This document shows positions 1-8,072 of a stretch of 64,000 nt of DNA, in pieces (positions within the stretch are counted from its first letter, which is position 1; every line of letters begins with the position of its first letter). The stretch is from positions 1 through 64,000 of the forward strand of contig CAJTLN010000003.1 in assembly GCA_910577505.1 (NCBI GenBank). The letters run 5' to 3'. The DNA is from an uncultured Bacilli bacterium (GTDB lineage Bacteria > Bacillota_I > Bacilli_A > RF39 > UBA660). The notes beneath the pieces were generated by a model, which made no database searches, was not told the DNA's origin, and saw nothing but the letters and a program-made list of their open reading frames with translations. The translations under genes were made by a program, and so were the position numbers.

Positions 1-37
1 CTAACTCTTTATGATTATCATTTTTAATTCTTAACAT
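1..37 (-). CDS. 5' end of a gene leaving the left edge
   Basis: Only the first 12 codons are inside the window (MLRIKNDNHKEL...). An ATG at 37-35 follows an AAAGGAAG ribosome-binding sequence at 44-51 with normal spacing. The family cannot be told from 12 residues. The binding site lies in one arm of a strong hairpin (see 43-86), so expression may be controlled at translation. It is read away from the histidine kinase terminator at 222-254, so it is a separate transcription unit. Confidence 0.35.
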   Translation of the reverse strand, partial: MLRIKNDNHKEL

Positions 38-42
38 ATAAT

Positions 43-86
43 ACTTCCTTTCGTGAATGTGTTATATCAAATCACGAAAAGGAAGT
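43..86 (-). promoter_or_regulatory. Hairpin sequestering a ribosome-binding site
   Basis: Bases 43-56 (ACTTCCTTTCGTGA) are the reverse complement of 72-86, with one extra A. The stem is about 14 bp around a 15-nt loop. On the minus strand the 3' arm contains the AAAGGAAG ribosome-binding sequence of the gene starting at 37. No T-run follows, so it is not an ordinary terminator. The structure is seen in the sequence; translational control is inference. Confidence 0.45.
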
Positions 87-221
87 AAAATCACAAAAAA
101 CATATTTTAACTATCAAAGACAACTTAAAAAACTAATTTATATACCATCCCAATATTTTTCTCTAAGTCATTCTCATCTTTTAACTAAGAACAAAAGGTT
201 AAAAAACTTTTTTCATAATTT

Positions 222-254
222 AACTAAAAAAGTGAATCAAAATGATTCACTTTT
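222..254 (-). terminator. Rho-independent terminator of the histidine kinase operon
   Basis: A 12-bp perfect stem (228-239 with 243-254) has a 3-nt loop and is followed by T-rich sequence on the minus strand. The TGA stop of the kinase gene lies inside the stem. It closes the operon of response regulator, ATPase, permease and kinase. Confidence 0.75.
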
Positions 255-1130
255 AAAATTGATAGTAATAATTAAACTTTTATTTTTATATTCAGCATTA
301 ATTAACCCACTGTTTAATTCAACCAATTGCTTAGCGATAGATAAACCTACTCCACTTTTTCTACGAGCATTCTCAACTGTAAAATAGCGGTTAAATATTT
401 TTTTAACACTTGTTTTGTCTAACAACGTTGTCTTATTAGAAATAGTTATAAGACCAAATTCATTTAAAGTTATATTTAAATCTCCTTTGCTATACTTTAA
501 CGAATTAGAAATAATGTTTTCAAAAATTCTAGTTAACATATTTTCATCTAATTTCCTTATTATCTTATTTCTTGCAATATTGATTTTTGGTTCAATATTT
601 TTAGACTTAAATATAGTATAATAAGATCCAATAATATTTTCTAAAAACGAATTAAGACATACATCTTTTTTATTTAAAGAGTTGTTTTCAAGACTTTTTG
701 TGAAATCAAATAACTGTTCAGTAAGATTTATTAAGTCACTTGTTTTATCATCAATATATTTAAAATATTTTTTTTGTTTTGAACTTAAGTTTTCCTCATC
801 TATTAAATCGAGATATCCTCTTATAGCAGTTAGTGGAGTTCTTAAATCGTGAGATATATTTGTTATAGATTCTTTTAATTCACTATTACCATTTATGTAT
901 TCTAATTCTAATTTACGAAGATATTTTAAATTTTTATTTAAATTTCTAATTAGACGAATTAAGTCTTTATCATTTGATGATATTGTTAGAAGATTATTGG
1001 TATCTGAATTTATTACTCTGTTAAGCTTGGTTTCAATGTTACGTAATTCACTTTTGATAATTAAAAGTTTTATTGATAAGATTATAGATATAATAAACAC
1101 TATTAAAAATAAATAATACCAGATACTCAT
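237..1130 (-). CDS. Membrane sensor histidine kinase
   Basis: Sensor kinase of a two-component system, paired with the response regulator at 2957-3610. One N-terminal membrane helix (about residues 2-25) is followed by a linker, a DHp domain with the H-box SHDLRTPLTAIRGY (phospho-His near residue 94), an N-box (NIISNSLKYSKG, about 205) and a G-box (RKSGVGLSIAKQLVE, about 255). There is almost no extracellular loop, as in intramembrane-sensing kinases that work with ABC transporters. The ATG at 1130 is chosen because AGGTG precedes it by 6 nt; an upstream GTG is possible. It is the last gene of the regulator-ATPase-permease-kinase operon. The ligand is unknown; antimicrobial-peptide or bacitracin-type stress is the usual role for this arrangement. 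Confidence 0.9.
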   Translation of the reverse strand: MSIWYYLFLIVFIISIILSIKLLIIKSELRNIETKLNRVINSDTNNLLTISSNDKDLIRLIRNLNKNLKYLRKLELEYINGNSELKESITNISHDLRTPLTAIRGYLDLIDEENLSSKQKKYFKYIDDKTSDLINLTEQLFDFTKSLENNSLNKKDVCLNSFLENIIGSYYTIFKSKNIEPKINIARNKIIRKLDENMLTRIFENIISNSLKYSKGDLNITLNEFGLITISNKTTLLDKTSVKKIFNRYFTVENARRKSGVGLSIAKQLVELNSGLINAEYKNKSLIITINFKSESF

Positions 1131-1143
1131 AATAATCACCTAC

Positions 1144-1968
1144 TTACTTTAATTCTTTTTTATTAAATAAAATTAATCCCAATCCAGTAAATACTATTAT
1201 AATTCCTGATGAGTAAATTGGTGGTACTTTTAAATTTGGTGCTGTTCTTCCAGCTATTTGGAACATTTGACCAGCAGGGTTTATATCTAGTATTGTTTGA
1301 TATATTTTTCTTTGTATTTCACTTAGGTATTTAGGGTTTGGAACTTCTTCTATTTTAGTTTCACCATTTACCATCGTTGCTTCTTGAATAGTTTTAGGGG
1401 CTTCTAATTTATTAAAACAAATCATAGCATTCATCGTCAATCCAAATACTAACATTATCGATACTACTGCTGTAATAGTTTTATTTGAAATAAGCATCGC
1501 TATAAATGTAAATATACTAGAATAAGCAATTATAGTTACAAATATACACCCTAATAACATTAATAATTTTGAAATAGGTATTGTAATACTACCGAATAAT
1601 GGAATACCTATGATTGCTATTATTCCTAAAAATATAATATAAGTAAATAAACTTGTAATAGCTGTAACTATTAAGTTAGATAAATATATATTAGTTCTTT
1701 TGTGACCAATTATAATTTTATTTCGCATTACTCCATCTGAATATTCTATTCCTAAAAAAAGACTTGTAAATATAGCTATAACAATTCCTATTATTGTGGA
1801 ATAATTAAGCATTAGTTGTTCTACTTCTACTGCATCACCATATTGTTTTAAATTACTATGCCCTGTATAGATCATGAATAAGGCAAGAACTATACTAAAT
1901 ATATTTAATAACCAGAATATTTTACTTTTTTTAAGTCTTGTAAAATTAGCGTTTAATAATCTAATCAT
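1144..1968 (-). CDS. ABC-2 type permease, bacitracin/lantibiotic-immunity type
   Basis: Membrane subunit of an ABC transporter with about six predicted membrane segments (an N-terminal helix near 16-36, then clusters around 55-75, 100-125, 135-165, 170-190 and a C-terminal helix). A large external stretch lies between the last two. GGAGG followed by AACAAAAA puts the start at the ATG at 1968, giving ATGATTAG, an 8-nt overlap with the stop of the ATPase gene and implying translational coupling; a TTG five codons upstream is not convincing. It most likely forms a BcrAB/LanFE-like self-protection exporter with its neighbour. The substrate cannot be read from sequence. Confidence 0.85.
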   Translation of the reverse strand: MIRLLNANFTRLKKSKIFWLLNIFSIVLALFMIYTGHSNLKQYGDAVEVEQLMLNYSTIIGIVIAIFTSLFLGIEYSDGVMRNKIIIGHKRTNIYLSNLIVTAITSLFTYIIFLGIIAIIGIPLFGSITIPISKLLMLLGCIFVTIIAYSSIFTFIAMLISNKTITAVVSIMLVFGLTMNAMICFNKLEAPKTIQEATMVNGETKIEEVPNPKYLSEIQRKIYQTILDINPAGQMFQIAGRTAPNLKVPPIYSSGIIIVFTGLGLILFNKKELK

Positions 1969-2875
1969 TTTTTGTTCCTCCAATCAAATTCATATAATAA
2001 CATTCTAAAGATTCATCAGTTATATGAATATCATCGGCGATTAAGTTTACTTTTGATAAATCGTTTATAAACTTAGATAAATTGTTTTTACCATAAACAT
2101 TTATTGTGTTATTATCTATTACCTCATATGTAATTTTATTTTCTTCAAAGTATTTAACAAATTCCTTAACATTACTAACTTTTAAGATAATTTTATGTTC
2201 CATCTTTTTCATTAATTCTTCACTTGTAATTTCTTCTATAATAGTACCATTATCTAGAAATCCGTAGTGTGTTGCTATTTTAGATAGTTCATCTAAATAA
2301 TGACTAGATATAAGAATTGTAATTCTAGATTCTTTATTTAACTTTAATATTAATTCCCTTATTTCAATGATACCTTGTGGGTCAAGTCCATTTATTGGCT
2401 CATCTAAAATCAAAAAGTCCGGATTGCCTACAAGAGAAATAGCAATACCTAATCTTTGTTTCATTCCTAATGAAAAGTTCTTGGCTTTTTTCTTACCAGT
2501 ATTTTCTAAACCTACTAGCTTTAATAGTTCATCAATATTATCATAATCAGTCATTCCAACTAGCTTATATTGTTCTATTAAATTATCTTTAGCTGTCATT
2601 TCAACAATTATTGATGGAGTTTCTATTATAGCTCCCATCCTACTTCTAACATTTGATATTGACTTACTTTTATTTTCGACTCCATAGATAGAATATGTTC
2701 CACTTGTTGGTTCTTGTAAGCCACAAATTACTCTAATAAGTGTTGTCTTACCGGCACCATTTTTTCCTATAAGACCATATATTGAGCCTTTTTCAATATT
2801 AATGTTTAAATTGCTCAATGCTTTAAAATCTTTGTATTTTTTTTCTAAATTATTTGTTTCTAAAACTAATTCCAT
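1961..2875 (-). CDS. ABC transporter ATPase, BcrA-like
   Basis: ATP-binding subunit driving the permease at 1144-1968. Walker A GKNGAGKTT is at residues 37-45, the signature FSLGMKQRLG near 134-143, Walker B FLILDEPINGLD near 154-165 and the switch His (SSH) near 192. A C-terminal extension ending CYYMNLIGG is typical of the bacitracin/lantibiotic-immunity subfamily (about 300 residues). It follows the response regulator gene by 81 bp, a gap that holds four direct repeats likely bound by that regulator. Confidence 0.9.
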   Translation of the reverse strand: MELVLETNNLEKKYKDFKALSNLNINIEKGSIYGLIGKNGAGKTTLIRVICGLQEPTSGTYSIYGVENKSKSISNVRSRMGAIIETPSIIVEMTAKDNLIEQYKLVGMTDYDNIDELLKLVGLENTGKKKAKNFSLGMKQRLGIAISLVGNPDFLILDEPINGLDPQGIIEIRELILKLNKESRITILISSHYLDELSKIATHYGFLDNGTIIEEITSEELMKKMEHKIILKVSNVKEFVKYFEENKITYEVIDNNTINVYGKNNLSKFINDLSKVNLIADDIHITDESLECYYMNLIGGTKND

Positions 2876-2914
2876 ATTTTTTCTTCCTTTCCTAAATCAT
2901 TTTAATAAAAAAAT

Positions 2915-2957
2915 GTTAAGAAAATGGTTAAGAAATGCTCAAGAAATTGTTAAGATT
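2915..2957. promoter_or_regulatory. Four helically phased direct repeats, likely response-regulator site
   Basis: TTAAGAAA at 2916-2923, TTAAGAAA at 2928-2935, TCAAGAAA at 2939-2946 and TTAAGATT at 2950-2957 recur every 11-12 bp. On the minus strand they read as CTTAA-type repeats just upstream of the ABC ATPase gene and touch the stop codon of the response regulator gene. OmpR-family regulators bind such one-turn-spaced direct repeats. A TAAAAT -10-like hexamer follows. Binding is inferred. Confidence 0.55.
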
Positions 2958-3610
2958 TATTCTTTTATCTTAAAACCAATTCCCCAAACTGATTCTATAT
3001 ATTCAGTATCTGTATATTTTCTTACTTTATGTCTTAAGTTACTTATATGTACTCTTAAAGAGTCTTCGTTACAGTCTTCGGTATCAATAAGTATTAAATC
3101 TAGTAGTCTATTTTTAGGAACAACTTCTTTAATGTTAATTAGTAATTGTTTTAAAATAGCATATTCTGTTTTGGTTAAGTTAACTTTATTATCATTAATA
3201 AGTAATGTGTGATTGTCTAGCAATAATTTTAATTCTTTATATACTAATTCATGTTTTTTATTATTATCTCTTAATTGAACTTTAATACGAGCTAGAAGTT
3301 CTTCTTTATTAAAAGGTTTAGTTATGTAATCATTTGCTCCATTAAGCAAAGAGTTTACTTTATCTTCTGTACTTATTTTGGCACTTAATACGATGATTGG
3401 AAGATGATTTATTTTTTTAATTAATTCTTCACCACTTATACCTGGGATCATTAAATCAAGTAAGATTAAATCGATATTATTTTTTTCAATAAGCATTAAA
3501 GCCTCAGTACCAGAATAAGCATTTAAGATATTATAGTTTTCATTTTTTAGTATTTCTTCTAAGATATTATGTATGCTTTGGTCATCTTCGACGATAAGAA
3601 TTGTTTGCAT
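2957..3610 (-). CDS. OmpR/VanR-family response regulator
   Basis: DNA-binding partner of the kinase at 237-1130. The receiver domain covers about residues 1-115, with acidic pair ED at 8-9, phospho-acceptor Asp52 (LILLDLMIPG), Ser76 and Lys98. A winged-helix trans_reg_C domain occupies about 125-217 and ends SVWGIGFKIKE. GGTGGTGATTAT precedes the ATG. It is the first gene of the four-gene operon. The phased repeats just after its stop codon suggest that it directly activates the transporter genes. Confidence 0.92.
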   Translation of the reverse strand: MQTILIVEDDQSIHNILEEILKNENYNILNAYSGTEALMLIEKNNIDLILLDLMIPGISGEELIKKINHLPIIVLSAKISTEDKVNSLLNGANDYITKPFNKEELLARIKVQLRDNNKKHELVYKELKLLLDNHTLLINDNKVNLTKTEYAILKQLLINIKEVVPKNRLLDLILIDTEDCNEDSLRVHISNLRHKVRKYTDTEYIESVWGIGFKIKE

Positions 3611-3629
3611 ATAATCACCACCTTTTATT

Positions 3630-3652
3630 ATTATACACCAAAATATTTTTGG
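3630..3652 (-). promoter_or_regulatory. Promoter and dyad operator of the two-component/ABC operon
   Basis: On the minus strand TATAAT (3630-3635) lies about 20 bp before the response regulator start codon. Next to it is a near-perfect dyad, CCAAAA-TAT-TTTTGG on the plus strand (3638-3652, one extra T). No good -35 hexamer is seen, which suits an activated or repressed promoter. Its binding protein is unknown. Confidence 0.45.
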
Positions 3653-3653
3653 G

Positions 3654-3686
3654 ATAAAAAAAACAAATTCCTATCTAGAAATTTGT
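3654..3686 (-). terminator. Rho-independent terminator after the FtsX-like pseudogene
   Basis: ACAAATT (3663-3669) pairs with AATTTGT (3680-3686), followed on the minus strand by eight T residues. It separates the FtsX-like region from the two-component operon. Confidence 0.65.
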
Positions 3687-3706
3687 CTTATTATCTTTTT
3701 TATTTA

Positions 3707-4477
3707 TCACATTAAAGATGTTATTGCAAATGATAAAATTAGAATAAGTATTGGAATAAATATAATTAAAAGAATTTTGTTAATTGTTAGATGAATAATT
3801 TTTATTTTTGAATAACCTAAGGCATGGTATAAGAAGTTATTTTTACTTTCATCTATTATTATATTAAAAATAGATATTATACATAGTACCACAAATAATA
3901 TATAGATTACTTTGATAAATATTTCACAAATAATTATTATATTCGTATAATCCATACTATCTATGTGATATTCTTCTATATTTATTTCGATGTTATATTT
4001 AGCTTTTAATTGTTCGATTGTCTTATCTTTTTCAAACCAGTTTTTTAAAGAAATAAAATAAAAGTATTCTTTTTTATCTTTAACTAAGCTATTATATAAT
4101 TTCTCATTATTTATAAGATTAACATTTACTATTGAAGAATAATTAATAATAAAATCTTCTATTTGGCATTCTAAATCTCTTTCATAATCTGCAGTTGCTA
4201 TTTGCTTATTTTTAGTTATAAAGACATTTGTTAAATGATTCTTACAATCTACTTTTATTGCTTTATCATATGATTTGATATTATTTTCTTTTTTTAAATC
4301 AATATCTTCTTTTGAGGAAAAGTATATAAATGAATTGGGGTATGCTTCATTTCCTTTAATTATTAAATACTTTTTAGAAATAAAGAGAAACGAAAAAGTA
4401 ATTCCTAAAATTAAAAATATACCTAAATAAATTTTAGTTGATTTTTTTTAAAAAAAACTTTTATATATAATACTCAT
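3707..4477 (-). pseudogene. FtsX/MacB-type permease with a premature TAA at codon 10
   Basis: A single reading frame runs from an ATG at 4477 to the stop at 3707, about 256 codons, broken only by one in-frame TAA at 4448-4450 inside a T8A8 tract. The parts read as one protein: MSIIYKSFF, stop, then a membrane helix (YLGIFLILGITFSFLFI), a roughly 130-residue polar external domain, and two C-terminal helices around DESKNNFLYHALGYSKIKI, which resembles the FtsX cytoplasmic loop. No good start codon exists between the stop and the Met at 3955, so only an 82-residue fragment could start normally. It lies just downstream of the secreted protein at 4551-4967. A base error in the homopolymer would also explain the stop. 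Confidence 0.7.
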
Positions 4478-4513
4478 TTTATCACTTACTTTTCTAGAAG
4501 ATAATTATGGTTT

Positions 4514-4545
4514 AAGCTGCTATGAATATTTCATCATAACAGCTT
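4514..4545. terminator. Hairpin after the secreted-protein gene
   Basis: AAGCTGCTATGA (4514-4525) pairs with TCATAACAGCTT (4534-4545) with one mismatch. The T-run follows on the plus-strand side; on the minus strand only TTAAACC follows, so termination of the 4551 gene may be partial, allowing read-through into the permease frame. Confidence 0.4.
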
Positions 4546-4550
4546 TTTGA

Positions 4551-4967
4551 TTAATGATTATTTTCACCTACTGAAAGAAATCCACTAAGACCAGCATAAA
4601 CGCTATTTGTGTCCTTTTTAGACAATTCTATAAAACCTCTATACATTGTCTTAGGATTCTTGTACCACCATGCAAGATCTTGTGATTTTCTGTAAGTTGA
4701 CTGAGTTTGTTTTGAACCAACATTGGAATAGCCAAAAAGCCCTTTTTTCTGTAATTGATATGTCAATTCTCCGTTATAAAGTTGTGTTTGAAAAGTTGCT
4801 TTAACATATATGTTCCCACTTAATTCTGAATCAGAATACTCCATAACAGTTTGCCCTTCATTTTCAAGATAATAATGATATGATGCATAAACTGTTGATA
4901 CAAGAGCGAACATGGATATAAATAAAATCGAAAGCGCAGTTAATTTTTTTGAATACTTCTTAAACAT
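4551..4967 (-). CDS. Small secreted protein of unknown function
   Basis: A 138-residue precursor with a clear Sec signal peptide: positive N-terminus (MFKKYSKK), hydrophobic core (LTALSILFISMFALVS) and an AxA-like cleavage region near YAS (about residue 29). The mature part is about 110 residues, rich in Tyr, Ser and Gln, without Cys, and contains GLFGYSNVGSKQTQ and a WWYKNP patch, so a small beta-rich exported protein is likely. The family is not recognised. Its place before an FtsX-type permease and a peptide-stress two-component system recalls bacteriocin/immunity or pheromone loci, but no bacteriocin motif is visible. Three 20-bp repeats precede its promoter region. Confidence 0.7.
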   Translation of the reverse strand: MFKKYSKKLTALSILFISMFALVSTVYASYHYYLENEGQTVMEYSDSELSGNIYVKATFQTQLYNGELTYQLQKKGLFGYSNVGSKQTQSTYRKSQDLAWWYKNPKTMYRGFIELSKKDTNSVYAGLSGFLSVGENNH

Positions 4968-5021
4968 AGATTTACCTACTTTCTATATTTTCATACTAAC
5001 ATAAGTTTTGTTATTTTAATT

Positions 5022-5075
5022 ATAGAGTTATGCTCTAATTAATAGAGCTTGGCTCAAATAAGTAGAGCTTAAGCT
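5022..5075 (-). repeat. Three 20-bp direct repeats upstream of the secreted-protein gene
   Basis: TAGAG recurs at exactly 5023, 5043 and 5063. Each copy continues into a small inverted repeat (AGAGTTATGCTCT, AGAGCTTGGCTC, AGAGCTTAAGCTT). The 20-bp spacing places each unit on nearly the same face of the helix about 55-110 bp upstream of the start at 4967. Such arrays are typical of LytTR or peptide-pheromone regulator sites; no LytTR gene is in this window. Confidence 0.6.
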
Positions 5076-5083
5076 TAATATAA

Positions 5084-5113
5084 ATAAAAAAGCAAACTTC
5101 ATTAGAAATTTGC
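5084..5113 (-). terminator. Terminator of the transglycosylase gene
   Basis: GCAAACTTC (5092-5100) pairs with GAAATTTGC (5105-5113) with one wobble pair, and TTTTTTATTT follows on the minus strand. Confidence 0.7.
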
Positions 5114-5122
5114 AATGGGTAA

Positions 5123-5815
5123 TTAGTTTATTTCTTCTAATATTTTTTCTTTTTCTTCATTAGATAGGTATTCGTATTCAATCATTAAATCTAATATTTG
5201 TCTTTGTCTTTCATGGGCTAGATTCATATTTTCACTATATATAGAAGGGGCATTAGGTATTCCAGCTAGTAGTGTGCTTTCATAATCGGTCATATAAGCT
5301 GGTTCTTTGTTAAAGTATCCCACGCTCGCGTCATAGACATTGTAATAACCTTGACCAAAATAACTTGTATTTAAATATAATTCTAAGATTTCATCTTTTT
5401 TTAGTTCACTTTCTAATTTAAAAGCCATAAATATTTCTGCTATTTTTCTTTCAAACTTTTTTTCTTGAGTGAAATAGATATTCTTAGCAAGTTGTTGGGG
5501 TATGGTACTACCACCTTCATTTAAGTTACCATTTTTTATATCATGATATAGAGCTCTAAAGATAGAAATAATATCTATTCCATTGTGTTTATAGAAACGA
5601 TGATCTTCGGCTGATATCACTGCATTTATGTAGGTTTTTGGCAATAAGGATATTTCGGTATAATTTTCACTACTTTTTATGTTAGCTACTTTTTCACTGA
5701 TAGATATTTCACTTATCTCTTTTTTATACATTTTATATCCTTTATATAAATAAAAAGATGAAATACTAATAAAGATTAGTAAAATAATTAAGATTAAATA
5801 TAGAACCTTTTTCAT
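5123..5815 (-). CDS. Monofunctional peptidoglycan glycosyltransferase (GT51)
   Basis: Polymerises lipid II into glycan strands at the outer face of the membrane. One N-terminal anchor helix (residues 4-25) is followed by a GT51 domain with the family motifs in order: SAEDHRFYKHNGID (catalytic Glu near 71), GGSTIPQQLAKN, ERKIAEIFMAFKLE and ELYLNTSYFGQG. Length 230 fits MtgA/SgtB-type enzymes that lack a transpeptidase domain. AGAGG precedes the ATG. It lies 22 bp after a 33-residue membrane peptide gene and probably shares its transcript. It shows that the organism makes peptidoglycan. Confidence 0.93.
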   Translation of the reverse strand: MKKVLYLILIILLIFISISSFYLYKGYKMYKKEISEISISEKVANIKSSENYTEISLLPKTYINAVISAEDHRFYKHNGIDIISIFRALYHDIKNGNLNEGGSTIPQQLAKNIYFTQEKKFERKIAEIFMAFKLESELKKDEILELYLNTSYFGQGYYNVYDASVGYFNKEPAYMTDYESTLLAGIPNAPSIYSENMNLAHERQRQILDLMIEYEYLSNEEKEKILEEIN

Positions 5816-5837
5816 AAAATACCTCTATTCTGTTATC

Positions 5838-5939
5838 TTATAAATCTTCTTCTAATTCTTCTCTTTTATGATTAATAGCTAGTAGACAAAGGGCTGCTAA
5901 GGCACCTATTCCAGCTATAATAAATAGTTTCTTTTTCAT
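5838..5939 (-). CDS. 33-residue single-helix membrane peptide
   Basis: ATG at 5939 follows AAAGGAAG with good spacing. The product begins MKKKLFIIAGIGALAALCLL, one hydrophobic helix, and ends with a charged tail rich in Glu and Lys. It is directly upstream of the transglycosylase (22 bp), so the two are probably co-transcribed. No family is recognised. The helix plus acidic tail suggests a small membrane or divisome accessory peptide; that is inference. Confidence 0.6.
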   Translation of the reverse strand: MKKKLFIIAGIGALAALCLLAINHKREELEEDL

Positions 5940-6095
5940 TTTATTTCTTCCTTTCATATTCATTGTATCTTTTTATTGTGACTTTTATGTGACATTTATA
6001 AATTATTAAGTCACTTATAAATTAATTTTAATAATATCGTGGAAGAATGTCGTTAATTTAATATTACTTAATATTACAAATTTGTATTCATGAAT

Positions 6096-6124
6096 TTAAA
6101 AAAGTGAAATTTACTTCACTTTTT
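6096..6124 (-). terminator. Terminator of ucpA
   Basis: A 10-bp stem, AAAAAGTGAA (6099-6108) with TTCACTTTTT (6115-6124), is followed by T residues on the minus strand. Confidence 0.75.
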
Positions 6125-6920
6125 ATACACCTACACTCATTGTTTCTGGCAAAGTACTTCCACCATCAATTACAAATTCATGACCTGTAATATAAGACGA
6201 TTCATTACTTGCTAAGAAAGCTGCAAGTTCACCAAGTTCTTCAATTGTTCCAAGGCGTCCCATTGGGATTCCTGCTGCTATACCATCAATTACTTCTTGT
6301 GGGTTATCTGGATTAGTGTCACGACCTATGCCTTCAACCATTGGCGTTAGAATATATCCTGGTAAAATTGCGTTAGATCTAATGTGGTCGTTAACTAGTT
6401 CTACTGCTATAGCTTTTGAGAATCCTAGTACTGCGGCTTTAGTTGTTGCGTAAGCTACCTCACCACTATCTGCTACCATTGGTCCTGTAACACTTGATAG
6501 ATTTACAATACTTGATGATTCGTTCTTTTTCATATATGGGACAACTGCTTGAGTAACATTCCATGTTCCTTTTATATTAATATCAAAATGGAAATCTCTA
6601 GTCTCATCGGACATTGTTTCAAATGTTTCTAGACGAGCAACACCTGCATTATTTACTAAGATATCAATACGTCCAAAATGGTTAGCTATAGCATCTACAC
6701 ATTCTTTAACACGATTTTTATCTCTAATATCTACTTTATATCCAATGATTTCTGATTCAGGATATTCATTTTTTAAAGTTTTTAATGTTTCTTCTAAAGC
6801 ATCGGCATAATCTAGAATAGCTACTTTAGCTCCATAACGTAAGAAGACTTTTACTATACCTAGGCCATTTCCCATTGCGCCACCTGTAACAATAGCAACT
6901 TTATTTTCTAATTTCTTCAT
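6123..6920 (-). CDS. ucpA: UcpA-like short-chain dehydrogenase/reductase
   Basis: NAD(P)-dependent oxidoreductase of the classical SDR family, 265 residues. The cofactor site TGGAMGNGLG is near residues 12-21, LVNNAGVA near 88, the active-site Ser in NLSSVTG near 145, YATTK near 159-163, and the C-terminus reads GGSTLPETMSVGV, which matches the characteristic tail of UcpA. The true substrate of UcpA is uncertain; related enzymes reduce acetoin, diacetyl or furfural. RBS AAGGAGA lies 9 bp upstream. The gene is monocistronic, with its own terminator. Confidence 0.85.
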   Translation of the reverse strand: MKKLENKVAIVTGGAMGNGLGIVKVFLRYGAKVAILDYADALEETLKTLKNEYPESEIIGYKVDIRDKNRVKECVDAIANHFGRIDILVNNAGVARLETFETMSDETRDFHFDINIKGTWNVTQAVVPYMKKNESSSIVNLSSVTGPMVADSGEVAYATTKAAVLGFSKAIAVELVNDHIRSNAILPGYILTPMVEGIGRDTNPDNPQEVIDGIAAGIPMGRLGTIEELGELAAFLASNESSYITGHEFVIDGGSTLPETMSVGV

Positions 6921-7058
6921 TAAAATAATCTCTCCTTATTATATTAATTATAACATAAGAAGATTATTATTTTATTCTTATAGACATCTTTTTACATTTT
7001 ATTTAATACTGTAAAATCCTTTTGTGAATTATTTTTTATCTTTTATTTTTTTATATAA

Positions 7059-7862
7059 TTATTCACATATTTTACGATTACCAAATTTAGAATAGAAACT
7101 CATTTCTTTTGGTCCAATATATACGTCTTCAAACCAATAAGAGTTATTGCACATAATTATTGTATAGTCATCATTTCTATATACTCTTGTTCCATCATCA
7201 GGATTTCCATCATTTAAAATTTGTTTAGTCAATTTATCTTCTTTTGCTTGCTCTTCTAAATATAATTTTAATCCTTCCATACTTAATTTGTTTTCTAATA
7301 ATAATTCTTTTAGGTCATATGTTTCATTTGCTTTATCTGTTATTTCTACTTTGCTTAGATTATAATAATATAGTTTTGCTTTACTATGTCGATACGTTTC
7401 GAATTCTAGAATTTCTTTCGAATCGAATTTTCCTGACTTGAGATTTATACTTGATACTTCTATTTCGTTTGGATTATATTCTCTTATATTTTTACAAGTT
7501 TTATCTATCGGCACCCATTTCCCGTAGCCTTCTGTTTGATAATCTGAACATTTCGCAAAAACTTCTATGCATTTTTTATCATAAATATTTTCACTTAAAC
7601 CATAAATATTACAAGTATTACCTTGATTATCTATTAAATCGTCAGACTTTAAATAACCATTTGAAATTAAGAAGTCTGATTCAAATATTACTCCACCTTT
7701 TTGTCTAGTGTTTTCCATATGATTATTTATTGAATCAAATACTTTTTGCTCAAGCTCTTTATATTTGGTAGTGTCAACTTGAGAGTCTGATTCCTCTTTT
7801 TTACAACCTGTTATGCAAAATAATATAAGTAGTATAAAAATAATTATTTTCTTATTTTTCAT
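7059..7862 (-). CDS. Lipoprotein of unknown function with pilin-like N-terminal domain
   Basis: A 267-residue protein with a lipoprotein signal: MKNKKIIIFILLILFCITGC, lipobox Cys at residue 20. After a spacer, residues about 35-125 contain the pattern F..YLKSDDLID..GNTCN and FAKCSDYQTEGYGKW, resembling the Cys-containing minor-pilin-like domain (substrate-recognition part of small prepilins) common in Firmicutes. The C-terminal half is charged and not recognised, apart from a final Cys-rich tail (CNNSYWF...KICE). It is surface anchored on the outer leaflet. Neighbours give no functional clue. Confidence 0.65.
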   Translation of the reverse strand: MKNKKIIIFILLILFCITGCKKEESDSQVDTTKYKELEQKVFDSINNHMENTRQKGGVIFESDFLISNGYLKSDDLIDNQGNTCNIYGLSENIYDKKCIEVFAKCSDYQTEGYGKWVPIDKTCKNIREYNPNEIEVSSINLKSGKFDSKEILEFETYRHSKAKLYYYNLSKVEITDKANETYDLKELLLENKLSMEGLKLYLEEQAKEDKLTKQILNDGNPDDGTRVYRNDDYTIIMCNNSYWFEDVYIGPKEMSFYSKFGNRKICE

Positions 7863-8072
7863 ATTTGTTCCAACTACCTTCTATTTTAATTTCATTAATA
7901 TAATATAACCATCTTTTAAAGTAAAAGATGAGATAAGAGGTATATTATTTTTTCTTTTCTTGATGTTGTAATGAAATTACCTATTTTAGTTTTTATAAAC
8001 TTATCTCTTCTTTAAAAATATTATATAGACTTAATGTTATTAATGCAATCGAATATTTGCTTAGTTAAAGAA

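Noticed and set aside
28..389. Plus-strand open frame running from 28 through the histidine kinase region
   Set aside because: No start codon with a ribosome site; it is mostly the antisense of the kinase gene and of the AT-rich flank.
4551..4967. Assignment of the secreted protein as a lactococcin 972-type bacteriocin
   Set aside because: Context fits, but no lactococcin 972 motif or Trp/His pattern is visible; left as unknown.
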